From Candidatus Ruminococcus avistercoris (GTDB taxonomy: Bacteria; Bacillota; Clostridia; Lachnospirales; Lachnospiraceae), in assembly GCA_019120315.1 (NCBI GenBank), contig DWVJ01000034.1, positions 62,001 through 126,000 on the forward strand: a stretch of 64,000 bases of DNA. The letters are read 5' to 3'. Shown one piece after another: positions 53,758-62,544 of the stretch; positions within the stretch are counted from its first letter, which is position 1, and each line of letters begins with the position of its first letter. The translations under genes were made by a program, and so were the position numbers. The notes under the pieces were generated by a model. That model was not told the DNA's origin. It was given only the letters and a program-made list of their open reading frames with translations, and did no database searches.

Positions 53758-55500
53758 ATGAAAAATTTATTGAAATATCTGGGAAATTATAAAAAGGAGG
53801 CGGTGATCGGCCCGCTTTTCAAAATGCTGGAAGCCGCTTTTGAACTTTTGGTTCCGGTGGTGATGGCGCGGATCATCGATGTGGGGATCCGAAACCAGGA
53901 TCGTCCCTACATCTGGCGGATGTGCTTTTTGCTGATTTTCTTTGGCGTGCTGGGTCTGTGCTGCTCTTTGACGGCACAGTATTTTGCGGCCAAAGCGGCC
54001 CTTGGTTTTTCCGCGGAACTGCGCAGCGACCTGTACCGTCATATCAACCGCTTCTCTTACCATGAGCTGGATAGGGCAGGGACGGCCGCGCTGGTAACCA
54101 GAATGACCAGCGACGTCAATCAGGTGCAAAACGGCGTCAATCTGATGCTGAGGCTTTTTCTGCGCTCTCCTTTCATCGTGGTGGGTGCAGTTTTCATGGC
54201 TTTTACCATCAGCAGAAAGCTGACTCTGATTTTTATCGCAGCCATCCTCCTGCTCAGCCTGGTGATCTTTCTGATCGTGAGAACGACTCTGCCGATTTAC
54301 CGGCGGGTGCAGCAGATCCTGGATACGGTAGTGCGAAGGGTCCGGGAAAACTATGTGGGCGCCAGAGTGGTGCGCGCTTTTTCAAGGCAGCAGGATGAGA
54401 AAAAGGAGTTTGAGGAAACCACCGGACTTTTGAAGAAAACGCAGCTGCTGGCGGGCCGGATCTCTGCCATGATGAATCCTCTTACCTATGCGCTGGTCAA
54501 TGGCGCTATCATCTGGATCCTGCTGCTGGGCGGCGGCCAGGTTTACAGCGGAAGCGTTACCCAGGGTGAAATGACCGCTCTGGTTAACTATATGATGCAG
54601 ATTCTGCTGGCGCTGGTTGCGCTGGCTAATCTGATCGTGACGGTGACCAGGGCGCTGGCCAGTGCGGTGCGGGTCAATGATGTTTTCGCTATGGAAGTGA
54701 CCATGACGGACGAAGGAAATACGGTTCAAAAAGAGAAGGAAAACAGTCCGCGGGTGGCGTTTAAACAGGTAACCTTCGCATACGATCATGCGAAGGAACC
54801 TTCTTTAAGCGATATCTCCTTTGAAGCATGGCCGGGTGAAACCATCGGAATCATCGGCGGAACCGGTTCAGGAAAGACGACGCTGGTCTCTTTGATATCC
54901 AGATTTTATGACTGTCAGGAAGGCCGGGTGGAGGTAGACGGCAGAGACGTCAGACAATATCCCTTTCGCCAGCTGCGCAGGAAGGTCGCCATGGTTCCTC
55001 AAAAGGCAGTGCTTTTTGCCGGAACGATCCGTCAGAATCTGATGTGCGGCAAAGAGGATGCCACGACAGAAGAGATGGAAAAAGCGCTGAAGACGGCCCA
55101 GGCTCTGGATTTTGTCAGGGAAAAACCGGAAGGGCTGGATACGGCGGTGGCTCCCGGCGGAAAAAATTTCTCCGGCGGACAAAGACAGAGACTGACCATC
55201 GCCAGAGCGCTGACGGCAGACGCGCCGATTCTGATCCTGGACGACAGTTCCTCTGCTCTTGATTTTGCCACCGATGCGGCCCTGCGCAGGGAACTTCGGG
55301 AAAATACGCAGGGAAAGACAGTTTTTTTGGTATCGCAAAGAGTGGCCGCCGTACAGTCTGCAGACAGAATTCTGGTGCTGGATGACGGACATCTGGCCGG
55401 ACAGGGCAGCCATAGTGAGCTCCTTGCCGACTGTCCGGTATATCGGGAAATCTGCCTGTCTCAGCTTTCCAGGGAAGAGGTGACGGCCTATGAACAGTAG
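53758..55500 (+). CDS. ABC exporter half-transporter with degenerate ATP site
   Basis: A 580-residue fused membrane-ATPase subunit. Six helices are followed by an NBD with Walker A GGTGSGKTT and signature FSGGQRQRLTIARAL. The Walker B reads LILDDSSS, with Asp replacing the catalytic Glu, and the switch loop reads VSQRVA, with Gln replacing His. These two changes are the hallmark of the non-catalytic partner in heterodimeric exporters such as BmrCD or TM287/288. The next gene, overlapping by 11 bp, encodes the catalytic partner. Confidence 0.93.
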   Translation: MKNLLKYLGNYKKEAVIGPLFKMLEAAFELLVPVVMARIIDVGIRNQDRPYIWRMCFLLIFFGVLGLCCSLTAQYFAAKAALGFSAELRSDLYRHINRFSYHELDRAGTAALVTRMTSDVNQVQNGVNLMLRLFLRSPFIVVGAVFMAFTISRKLTLIFIAAILLLSLVIFLIVRTTLPIYRRVQQILDTVVRRVRENYVGARVVRAFSRQQDEKKEFEETTGLLKKTQLLAGRISAMMNPLTYALVNGAIIWILLLGGGQVYSGSVTQGEMTALVNYMMQILLALVALANLIVTVTRALASAVRVNDVFAMEVTMTDEGNTVQKEKENSPRVAFKQVTFAYDHAKEPSLSDISFEAWPGETIGIIGGTGSGKTTLVSLISRFYDCQEGRVEVDGRDVRQYPFRQLRRKVAMVPQKAVLFAGTIRQNLMCGKEDATTEEMEKALKTAQALDFVREKPEGLDTAVAPGGKNFSGGQRQRLTIARALTADAPILILDDSSSALDFATDAALRRELRENTQGKTVFLVSQRVAAVQSADRILVLDDGHLAGQGSHSELLADCPVYREICLSQLSREEVTAYEQ

Positions 55501-57226
55501 AGAAACGTTAAAGCGGGTATTGAAATGGATCTCGCCATATCGGCTGCAGGTGACAGTCATGATTATCCTGGCGGCGGTGACGGTACTGACGACTCTTTAT
55601 GCGCCCATTCTCATCGGCCGGGGAATCGATGCGCTGGTGGGGAAAGGGGAGGTATCTTTCGGGAAACTAAGAACCATCGTTCTGGAACTGGCGGCGCTAG
55701 CCGCGGCGACGGCTCTCTCCCAGTGGGCGATGAGCCTGCTGGTTAACCGCATTACCTACCAGGTGGTGCAGGATGTGAGAAACCGGGCCTTTGCCCATCT
55801 GCAGCAACTGCCTTTTTCTTATATCGACAGCAGACAGCCGGGGGATATGATCAGCCGTATTTCCACAGATGTGGATCAGTTTGCAGATGGCCTTCTGATG
55901 GGCTTTACACAGCTGTTTACCGGCGTGATGACGATTGTGGCCACGCTGGCGTTCATGCTGTCCATCAATGTGAAAATCACTCTGGTGGTGGTAGTGATTA
56001 CGCCGGTTTCTTTCCTGGTAGCGGATTTTATCGCCAGACGGACCTTTACCATGTTCCGCATTCAGTCGGAAACAAGAGGGGAGATGACTTCCCTTGTGGA
56101 AGAGATGGTGGGAAACCAGAAGACGGTCAAGGCATTTGGTTATGAAGACCGGGCTTATGAGCGTTTTGAAAAGATTAATGAAAGACTGAAGGACTGTGGC
56201 GTCAAAGCCACATTTTTTTCCTCCATTACCAATCCTTCCACCCGGTTTGTCAACGGGCTGGTGTATACCGGCGTGGGGATTTACGGGGCGTTCTGCGCCA
56301 TTTCCGGCAGAATTTCCATTGGACAGCTGACCAGCTTCCTGAATTATGCCAACCAATATACCAAGCCCTTTAATGAAATATCGGGCGTTATCACGGAACT
56401 GCAGAATGCCCTGGCTTCGGCACGCAGACTGTTTGAATTGATGGACGAGCCTGCCGAACCGGTGGATGATGAACATGCCCTGACGCTGAAAGAGGCTACA
56501 GGGGAGGTGTCCTTTGAGCATGTGGGATTTTCTTACCGGCCTGATGTGCCGCTGATCAAAGATCTGAATCTTTCGGTGCGTCCCGGGCAGCGGGTGGCCA
56601 TCGTAGGCCCCACGGGCTGTGGGAAAACTACGCTGATCAACCTGCTGATGCGCTTTTATGATATTCAAAAAGGCCGGCTGCTGATAAGCGGATATCCCAT
56701 TGATCAGATTACCAGGGACAGTCTGCGGGCCGGATACGGGATGGTGCTGCAGGATACCTGGCTTAAGTCGGGCACCATACTGGAAAATATTACCTATGGG
56801 AAGCCTGGAGCTTCCCGGGAGGAGGCCATGGAGGCGGCCAGGAAAGTCTATGCCCACAGTTTCATCCGCAGGATGAAAGAAGGGTACGACACAGTCATCG
56901 GTGAGGACGGCGGCAGCCTTTCTCAGGGACAGAAACAGCTCCTTTGCATCGCGCGGGTGATGCTGATGGATCCGGCGGTACTGATTCTGGACGAGGCGAC
57001 TTCCTCCATCGATACCATGACGGAAATCAGGGTGCAGAAAGCCTTTGAAGAACTGATGAAAGGGCGGACCAGTTTTGTGGTGGCGCATCGGTTGTCCACG
57101 GTGCGGACAGCGGATGTGATACTGGTGATGCAAAAGGGCGATATCGTGGAAATCGGCACCCATCAGCAGCTTCTTGATAAAGGCGGATTTTATGCCAATA
57201 TGTACAACAGCCAGTTCGTTCGCTGA
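55490..57226 (+). CDS. ABC exporter half-transporter, catalytic partner
   Basis: A 578-residue ABC exporter subunit with six helices and a canonical NBD: Walker A GPTGCGKTT, signature LSQGQKQLLCIARV, Walker B LILDEATSSID with the catalytic Glu, and switch His in VVAHRLSTV. It pairs with the preceding degenerate subunit. Heterodimeric exporters of this type export drugs, lipids or peptides; the substrate cannot be decided. No regulator is adjacent that is clearly linked to it. Confidence 0.94.
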   Translation: MNSRETLKRVLKWISPYRLQVTVMIILAAVTVLTTLYAPILIGRGIDALVGKGEVSFGKLRTIVLELAALAAATALSQWAMSLLVNRITYQVVQDVRNRAFAHLQQLPFSYIDSRQPGDMISRISTDVDQFADGLLMGFTQLFTGVMTIVATLAFMLSINVKITLVVVVITPVSFLVADFIARRTFTMFRIQSETRGEMTSLVEEMVGNQKTVKAFGYEDRAYERFEKINERLKDCGVKATFFSSITNPSTRFVNGLVYTGVGIYGAFCAISGRISIGQLTSFLNYANQYTKPFNEISGVITELQNALASARRLFELMDEPAEPVDDEHALTLKEATGEVSFEHVGFSYRPDVPLIKDLNLSVRPGQRVAIVGPTGCGKTTLINLLMRFYDIQKGRLLISGYPIDQITRDSLRAGYGMVLQDTWLKSGTILENITYGKPGASREEAMEAARKVYAHSFIRRMKEGYDTVIGEDGGSLSQGQKQLLCIARVMLMDPAVLILDEATSSIDTMTEIRVQKAFEELMKGRTSFVVAHRLSTVRTADVILVMQKGDIVEIGTHQQLLDKGGFYANMYNSQFVR

Positions 57227-57274
57227 ATTTTACAAAATTTTTACATGAAATTGAATTATCCGGCGCCGGTTCTT

Positions 57275-57283
57275 TGCTATAAT
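57275..57283 (+). promoter_or_regulatory. Extended -10 promoter of the RpiR-like gene
   Basis: TGCTATAAT (TATAAT at 57278-57283). A GC-rich palindrome CCGGCGCCGG (57260-57269) sits in the spacer and could be an operator. No good -35. Confidence 0.5.
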
Positions 57284-57338
57284 AAAAAGACCAGAAAACG
57301 GTAAAGTTTGTAGAAAAATTACAGGACGGTCAAAAAGA

Positions 57339-58106
57339 ATGGAAAACGTATTGCTGGAAATTCAGAAAATCTATCAGACACTGCGGCCTTCCGAGCGAAG
57401 AGCCGCAGATTTTATTTTGGATCATGCAGATCAGGCCCGCAGGATGTCGCTGGAAGAACTGGCGGCGAGGGACCGGGAAACCATGAGCCTGTACGGATGC
57501 CGGCTCACACGGGAAGATCGGCCGGCGGATATTCCGGAGAAAATCGTGGCCGCCGCCTCGCGGATGATGGAAAACAATCTGAAAAGCATCTCCATACCGG
57601 ATTTTGAAGCGGCGGTTGCGGCGCTGGCGCAGGCAGAGAAAATCGATATCTTCAGCGTGGAAAATTCCAACGCTACGGCTGCAGATTTGGAAACAAAACT
57701 GCTTTATCTGGGACTGAACTGCCGTCGCTTTGTTGACAGTTACCATCAGAGGATCGCCGCCGACAGCATGAAGCCGGGGGAGGCGGCGATAGGAATTACT
57801 TATTCCGGCTGCTCGAAGGATACGGTGGATGCGCTGCGAATTGCCAGGGAGCGGGGGGCGGTCACCATCGTGATGACAAATTTTCGTGACAGCGTGATCA
57901 GCCGGTATGCGGATCATCTGATCTGTACCAGCCAGGAGCAGCATATGTACGGGGATGCTATTTTCTCCCGTACTTCCCAGATTCTGGTGGTGGATATGCT
58001 TTATCTGGCAATCATTGCCACCGACTATGACCGTTATCTGGAAAGATTGAGAAGAAGCGAATATATCATTCGGGACAAAGCTTATCAAAGCGGGAACAGC
58101 CTGTAG
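57339..58106 (+). CDS. MurR/RpiR-type regulator with an internal HTH deletion
   Basis: A 255-residue RpiR-family protein. The N-terminal HTH begins normally (LRPSERRAADFILDHADQARRMSLEELAA, about 15-43), but the following turn and recognition helix (normally a vS-x-x-Tv-x-R-f pattern plus a G-x-x-G loop) are missing: the sequence jumps to MSLYGCRLTRED, which resembles the linker region. The C-terminal SIS domain is intact (IGITYSGCSKDTVDALRIA). The reading frame is kept, yet the product should not bind DNA in the usual way. It stands upstream of AEP-catabolism genes and was probably their regulator. Confidence 0.75.
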   Translation: MENVLLEIQKIYQTLRPSERRAADFILDHADQARRMSLEELAARDRETMSLYGCRLTREDRPADIPEKIVAAASRMMENNLKSISIPDFEAAVAALAQAEKIDIFSVENSNATAADLETKLLYLGLNCRRFVDSYHQRIAADSMKPGEAAIGITYSGCSKDTVDALRIARERGAVTIVMTNFRDSVISRYADHLICTSQEQHMYGDAIFSRTSQILVVDMLYLAIIATDYDRYLERLRRSEYIIRDKAYQSGNSL

Positions 58107-58137
58107 GAAATCTGTAGATTTTCTACAGGTTTTTTTC
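58100..58137 (+). terminator. Intrinsic terminator of the RpiR-like gene
   Basis: CCTGTAGGAAATC pairs with GATTTTCTACAGG (one wobble) around TGTA, followed by a T run. It overlaps the stop codon. Confidence 0.85.
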
Positions 58138-58205
58138 TACTTTTCTTTACCTGTTCTTTACAAAAAAATGGATTGAATTTGATAGTTTTTCCCCTTCCCC
58201 TCTTG

Positions 58206-58244
58206 TATAATGGCCACGTTCAAAGAAAGTGGAAGGTGAACGTG
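58206..58244 (+). promoter_or_regulatory. AEP-operon -10 and candidate operator
   Basis: TATAAT at 58206-58211 is followed by an inverted repeat with perfect 8-base arms, CACGTTCA (58215-58222) and TGAACGTG (58237-58244), 14 bp apart. This position covers the start point, as expected for a repressor site. No convincing -35 was found, which would fit activator dependence. Assignment to the RpiR-type regulator is inference. Confidence 0.45.
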
Positions 58245-58260
58245 CGAAAGGAGAGTAACG

Positions 58261-58533
58261 ATGCTGAAGCTGGAACATATACGAAAATCTTATGACGGCG
58301 TGACGATTTTAAAGGATATCAGCCTGGAGATCGGCGACGGAGAAATCGTCTCCATTCTCGGGCCCTCAGGATGCGGAAAAACCACATTGTTGAATCTGAT
58401 TCTGGGAATTACGGAATGTGACAACGGGAAGATCATCTTTGACGGCGAGGATCTGACCAGTGTGCCAATGGAAAAAAGAGGGTTTAATATTGTTTTTCAG
58501 GACTATGCCCTGTTCCCCAACTATAATGTATAA
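58261..58533 (+). pseudogene. Truncated ABC ATPase of an AEP-type importer
   Basis: The first 90 residues of an ABC importer ATPase: Walker A GPSGCGKTT (about 36-44) and Q-loop IVFQDYALFPN are present, then a stop codon. The signature motif, Walker B and H-loop are absent, so it cannot work. The good GAAAGGAGAG ribosome binding site remains. Beyond the TAA at 58531 the same frame runs directly into the signal peptide of the binding protein, so the rest of the ATPase and the permease gene(s) appear deleted. Confidence 0.85.
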
Positions 58534-59394
58534 AAACCAGTCGGCAAACTGAAAAGAGCTCTGGCCGGTCTTGTGATTGTGGCTGTCATGGCAGGCGGAA
58601 TCACCACCTTTACTGTGGCAGGATCTCAGGGAAATGAAGGAGAAGAGAAAGTCGTCATCTATTCCAACGCCGACGATGAGGCGGTGGAATGCATGAAGGC
58701 CGCGCTGGATGAAAATGGCTATAAAGGACAGTATATTCTTCAGACCTTCGGTACTTCGGAGCTGGGAGGGAAACTGCTGGCCGAGGGGGAAAATATCGAA
58801 GCGGATCTGATTACTATGAGTACTTTTTATGTGGACAGCGCACAGAAGGAACAAAAGATGTTTCTGGATCTGACTTTTGAAGTCAATACACAGATGATGA
58901 AGGAAAATAATCTGCCCATGCCCGCGTCGCTGAAGGATCTGGTTTCCGAGTACGGCGAGGAAGGGGCGAAGGAAGTGCTGACCGGGATCTATGAAAATGC
59001 CGGTCCCCATATCGAAGAATCCGGTTCCGGGCCGCTGAAAAAAGTGCGCGCCGGAGAGGTAGCTGTCGGTTTCGGTCTGCGTCAGCAGGCGGTGGCCGAC
59101 AAGGAGAAAGGACTTCCGGTGGATTTTGTGGATCCCGCAGAAGGAAACTTTTCCCTGACCGAATCTGTGGCCGTAGTGGATAAACAGGAAAAGACCAATG
59201 AGAAAGCCATGGATATGGCCCGGTGTATCATCGAAAAGGGCAGAGAAAAACTGCTGGAATATTATCCCAATGCCCTGTACGCGGGCGAGACGACAGATTC
59301 TGCCAATCAGTCGGCCAACCCGAAAGTATTTGAGGAACCGCTGACAGTAGAACTCCTGGAAAGGCACCAGGCGTTATCGGAAAGCTGCAAATAG
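58534..59394 (+). pseudogene. AEP-type substrate-binding protein remnant with internal gaps
   Basis: The sequence reads from KPVGKLKRALAG (signal peptide without its start codon, directly after the ATPase stop) through a type II solute-binding protein of the 2-aminoethylphosphonate/iron group to SESCK. Characteristic segments are VVIYSNADDEAVECMKAAL and GFGLRQQAVADKEKGLPVDFV. Two stretches expected in the family are missing, between DLTFE and VNTQMM and between SLKDL and VSEYGEEG. Total length is about 287 residues, short for a family of roughly 340. GTG 58573 could restart translation but inside the signal peptide. Probably non-functional. Confidence 0.75.
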
Positions 59395-59437
59395 CGGCTT
59401 CTCATAGACAGATCAAACATAAAAAGGAGAAGAAGAC

Positions 59438-60414
59438 ATGATTTCATATAAATTACTGACACCAGGACCGCTGACCACCACAGAAACGGTGAAACAGGAG
59501 ATGATGACGGATCACTGTACCTGGGATGACGATTACAAACAGATTACGCAGAAAATAAACTGCTGATCATAGCCAACGGCGCTTACGGAGAGCGTATGAC
59601 AGATATCGCCGGTCACGCGGGGCTTAAATTTGCCGTTTACCGGGAGCATTACGATCAGATTCCCCGGGCAAAAAGGGTAAAAGAGATCCTGGAGCAGGAT
59701 CCTGAAATCACCCATGTGGCCATGGTACACAGTGAGACCACTTCCGGGATTCTCAATGACATTGAGGCGGTGGGGAAAGTGGTAAAGGCTGCCGGCAAAG
59801 TATTCATCGTGGACGCCATGAGCAGCTTTGGCGGCATGGAAATTCCCGTAAAAGACTGGGGGATTGATTTTATCATCAGCAGCGCGAACAAATGTATCCA
59901 GGGTGTTCCCGGATTTTCCTTTATCATTGCCAGAAAGGATCTGCTGAAGGTCAGCGAGGGCAAAGCAAGAAGCCTTTCTCTGGATCTCTATGACCAGTGG
60001 AAAACCATGGAGGCGGACGGCAAATGGAGATTCACCTCACCGACCCATGTGGTGCTGGCATTTGCCAAAGCTATGGAGGAACTGGAAGAAGAAGGAGGCA
60101 TTCCGGCCCGCCATCAGCGCTATGCGGACAATAACCGTCTGCTGATCGAAAAGATGAAAGAAATGGGGATCCGGCCTTATATTGATGCAGAGCACCAGGG
60201 CCCCATCATCACCACCTTTTTCTACCCGGAACATGCGGACTTTTCATTCCAGGAGATGTACGATTACATCAAAGAAAGGGGCTACGCCATTTATCCGGGC
60301 AAGGTAACGGAGGCGGATACCTTCCGTATCGGTAATATCGGAGAGATCTACAGGGAGGATATCGAGAAGCTCTGCAGCCTGATGAAAGATTTTTTGGAAG
60401 AAAGGAACAGATAA
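59438..60414 (+). pseudogene. phnW: 2-aminoethylphosphonate:pyruvate transaminase, frameshifted
   Basis: PhnW converts AEP and pyruvate to phosphonoacetaldehyde and alanine. The gene starts well (ATG 59438 after [23 protein letters not shown]) but after [10 protein letters not shown] a segment of about 38-40 residues is missing, including the phosphate-binding GSGTFGVES motif. The frame shifts and stops at 59566. The rest is readable in another frame from [16 protein letters not shown] (59551) to the end, including the PLP lysine region SSANKCIQGVPG. The bases GAAAAT at 59551-59556 fit both ends, suggesting a microhomology deletion. ATG 59596 could restart a 272-residue fragment. Confidence 0.88.
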
Positions 60415-60417
60415 ATC

Positions 60418-61191
60418 ATGGAAAACAGAAAGATTGACGGGGTAATTTTTGACTGGGCGGGAACCACAGTGGATTACGGAAGCTTCGCGCCGGTGCAGGC
60501 CTTCGTGGAGGTCTTTAAACATTTTGGCATCGAACCCACCATGGAGGAAGTGAGAAAACCCATGGGCATGCTGAAAATCGACCATATCCGTACCATGCTG
60601 AAGATGGAGAGAATCACAAAATGCTGGCAGGAGAAGTACGGCTGCGTTCCCGCAGACGATGACGCACAGAAGCTGTACGGTCATTTTGAGGAAAAACTGC
60701 TTTCTATTCTGGATCGTTTTGCCGATCCCAAGCCCGGTGTGGTGAGGACCGTGCAGGCGCTGAGAGAGCGGGGCATCGTCATCGGTTCCACCACCGGATA
60801 TAATGACAAAATGATGGAAATTGTGGCGCCGCAGGCTGCAAAAAACGGATATGAGCCGGACTGCATGGTGACGCCTGACAGCGTGGGCGGTATGGGTAGG
60901 CCTTATCCTTATATGATTTTCCGCAACATGGAAGCGTTAAAGCTGCCGGATGTACACCGGGTGATCAAAGTGGGAGATACCATTTCGGATATCAAAGAGG
61001 GGAAACAGGCCGGTGTGATCAGTGTTGGCGTGATTGTGGGCAGTTCCCAGATGGGACTGACAAAGGAAGAATATGAGGCTCTTTCACCGGAAGAAAAACA
61101 GGAGAAGTGCGGGAAGGTGAAAGCGGAATTTCTGGAGGCAGGGGCAGATCATGTGATTTTGAATATGGAAGATCTGCTAAAAATGTTCTGA
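60418..61191 (+). CDS. phnX: Phosphonoacetaldehyde hydrolase
   Basis: HAD-family enzyme of 257 residues that cleaves phosphonoacetaldehyde to acetaldehyde and phosphate. The nucleophile motif is GVIFDWAGTTVDYG, with the PhnX-specific lysine in GMLKIDHIRTM that forms the Schiff base, and C-terminal HAD aspartates in VGDTISDIKEG. Complete and apparently functional, unlike its operon partners. It starts 3 bp after the phnW stop. Confidence 0.93.
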   Translation: MENRKIDGVIFDWAGTTVDYGSFAPVQAFVEVFKHFGIEPTMEEVRKPMGMLKIDHIRTMLKMERITKCWQEKYGCVPADDDAQKLYGHFEEKLLSILDRFADPKPGVVRTVQALRERGIVIGSTTGYNDKMMEIVAPQAAKNGYEPDCMVTPDSVGGMGRPYPYMIFRNMEALKLPDVHRVIKVGDTISDIKEGKQAGVISVGVIVGSSQMGLTKEEYEALSPEEKQEKCGKVKAEFLEAGADHVILNMEDLLKMF

Positions 61192-61251
61192 CCGTTTACA
61201 AATCAGAGAAAAAATGATATGATAGTCCAAAAATACGAAGGAAGGTAGCTT

Positions 61252-61587
61252 ATGCGCAACGACAGATTTTCTTACATTTTGAGGACTGTTGCAGGACTTT
61301 ATCTGATTTACCTGTCTTATAATATTCTGACTGCAGTGATGAGGGGAGAAACCGGCAACCATACGCTTTTTGTTACCATTGCGGCGGTGATATTCATTAT
61401 AGCCGGAGCGGCGCTGGCGATTTTCGGCGGCCGGGGACTGATCATGATGAGTAAAAATCCTCCGGAAGAAGAGACGGAGGAAGAGGATTCTGAAATCGAC
61501 GATGTGGAGGAAGTTCAGGAGGAAGAGCCGGAAACCATTGCAGCAAAGGAAGCTGTGCCGGAAGAGACAGAAGAAAAAGAACAGTAA
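61252..61587 (+). CDS. Small membrane protein with acidic C-terminus
   Basis: A 111-residue protein with two hydrophobic segments (about 11-27 and 38-60) and a strongly acidic C-terminal third (Glu-rich, including EEETEEEDSEIDD). No family recognised. Ribosome binding site GGAAGG. Followed by a terminator. Confidence 0.72.
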   Translation: MRNDRFSYILRTVAGLYLIYLSYNILTAVMRGETGNHTLFVTIAAVIFIIAGAALAIFGGRGLIMMSKNPPEEETEEEDSEIDDVEEVQEEEPETIAAKEAVPEETEEKEQ

Positions 61588-61591
61588 TAGC

Positions 61592-61631
61592 AAAGTGGTG
61601 CATTCTCTGAAAGGAGCTGCATCACTTTTTT
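61592..61631 (+). terminator. Terminator of the small acidic-tail protein gene
   Basis: AAAGTGGTGCA pairs with TGCATCACTTT (one wobble), followed by TTTT. Confidence 0.75.
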
Positions 61632-61656
61632 AACGTTTTGTCCTGAGAAATAAAAC

Positions 61657-61694
61657 ATCCGGGTTGGCGGGGCGTTTTCCTGGCCAACCCGGAT
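61657..61694 (-). terminator. Terminator of iolB
   Basis: Perfect 12-base arms ATCCGGGTTGGC and GCCAACCCGGAT around a 14-base loop; on the minus strand a T-rich tail (GTTTTATTT) follows. Confidence 0.8.
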
Positions 61695-61716
61695 ATTTCT
61701 GACTGATTTTAATAAC

Positions 61717-62523
61717 TTATTTCAGCGTATCCAGACTCTCGCCGTCCCAGATCTTGGCGTTGGGATCCAGCATCCATTTATGGGTTTCATCGTCGATACG
61801 TGTTTTCTCCCAGGGATTTCCCGGCAGATGACGGATACCCCAGGTATAGCAAAGAGCATATCCAGGGCAGGCAACCATGGGATGGGGCTTTTCGGTGATA
61901 ACCGCAAGACCATTATGCTTGATTTCTGTCACTTCACCGTTGATCCAGCCGGCGCCGTATCCGATGGGTTTGTCGAAGCGGAAGAAGTAAACTTCCGGCT
62001 GCGGATGCCAGTGAGGCGGATAGCTTGACCATTTACCGGGAAGATTGACAACCTCTCCCAGAACCATGTTGGAATACGGAGCGTTTTCGTAGTCGAAGCA
62101 GGTTCTTACGTTTCTTCTGGTCGTGCCCTGCAGTTCGTCCACACCGCGCGCCCAGGTGTCGGTATCCTCCGGCATATACATTTTCGCTTCGAATTTGCGG
62201 TCGTTCATGGTTTTCTGTACGTAGAATACACTGCTGTCATGCGCTGTGATGGTACAGCTGTCTCCGGCGCAAAGATGCAGGCAGTAGGGATTGTAATCAA
62301 AGGGGTTGGGACGATCCATTTCAACGGTTTTTCCGTCGTATTCCACTTTCGCTTTTCCTTCAAACATAATCCATGCCATTTCTTTTTCTGTCTCATGGAA
62401 AGAATAGGTATCGCCGGCTTCCATTACCAGAAGCCCTACATCCATCATGGCTTTGATACCTTCGCCCTCGTTCAGGTTCAAATATTCATTGTAGCCGCGA
62501 ACGGGTTCTTTTTGAACATACAT
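61717..62523 (-). CDS. iolB: 5-deoxy-glucuronate isomerase (IolB-type)
   Basis: Inositol-catabolism isomerase of the bicupin type, 268 residues. The family motif is GKWSSYPPHWHPQPEVYFFRF, carrying metal ligands His-His and Glu; HPMVACPGYALCYTWGIRH is the C-terminal metal region. No other iol gene is within the window, so the pathway would have to be encoded elsewhere, or this isomerase serves another route. AGGGAGG ribosome binding site. Monocistronic, with its own terminator. Confidence 0.9.
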   Translation of the reverse strand: MYVQKEPVRGYNEYLNLNEGEGIKAMMDVGLLVMEAGDTYSFHETEKEMAWIMFEGKAKVEYDGKTVEMDRPNPFDYNPYCLHLCAGDSCTITAHDSSVFYVQKTMNDRKFEAKMYMPEDTDTWARGVDELQGTTRRNVRTCFDYENAPYSNMVLGEVVNLPGKWSSYPPHWHPQPEVYFFRFDKPIGYGAGWINGEVTEIKHNGLAVITEKPHPMVACPGYALCYTWGIRHLPGNPWEKTRIDDETHKWMLDPNAKIWDGESLDTLK

Positions 62524-62544
62524 TCTGCATACCTCCCTTAATAT

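Noticed and set aside
55697..57163. 488-codon minus-strand frame opposite the second ABC exporter gene
   Set aside because: A mirror of a strongly supported gene; no independent evidence.
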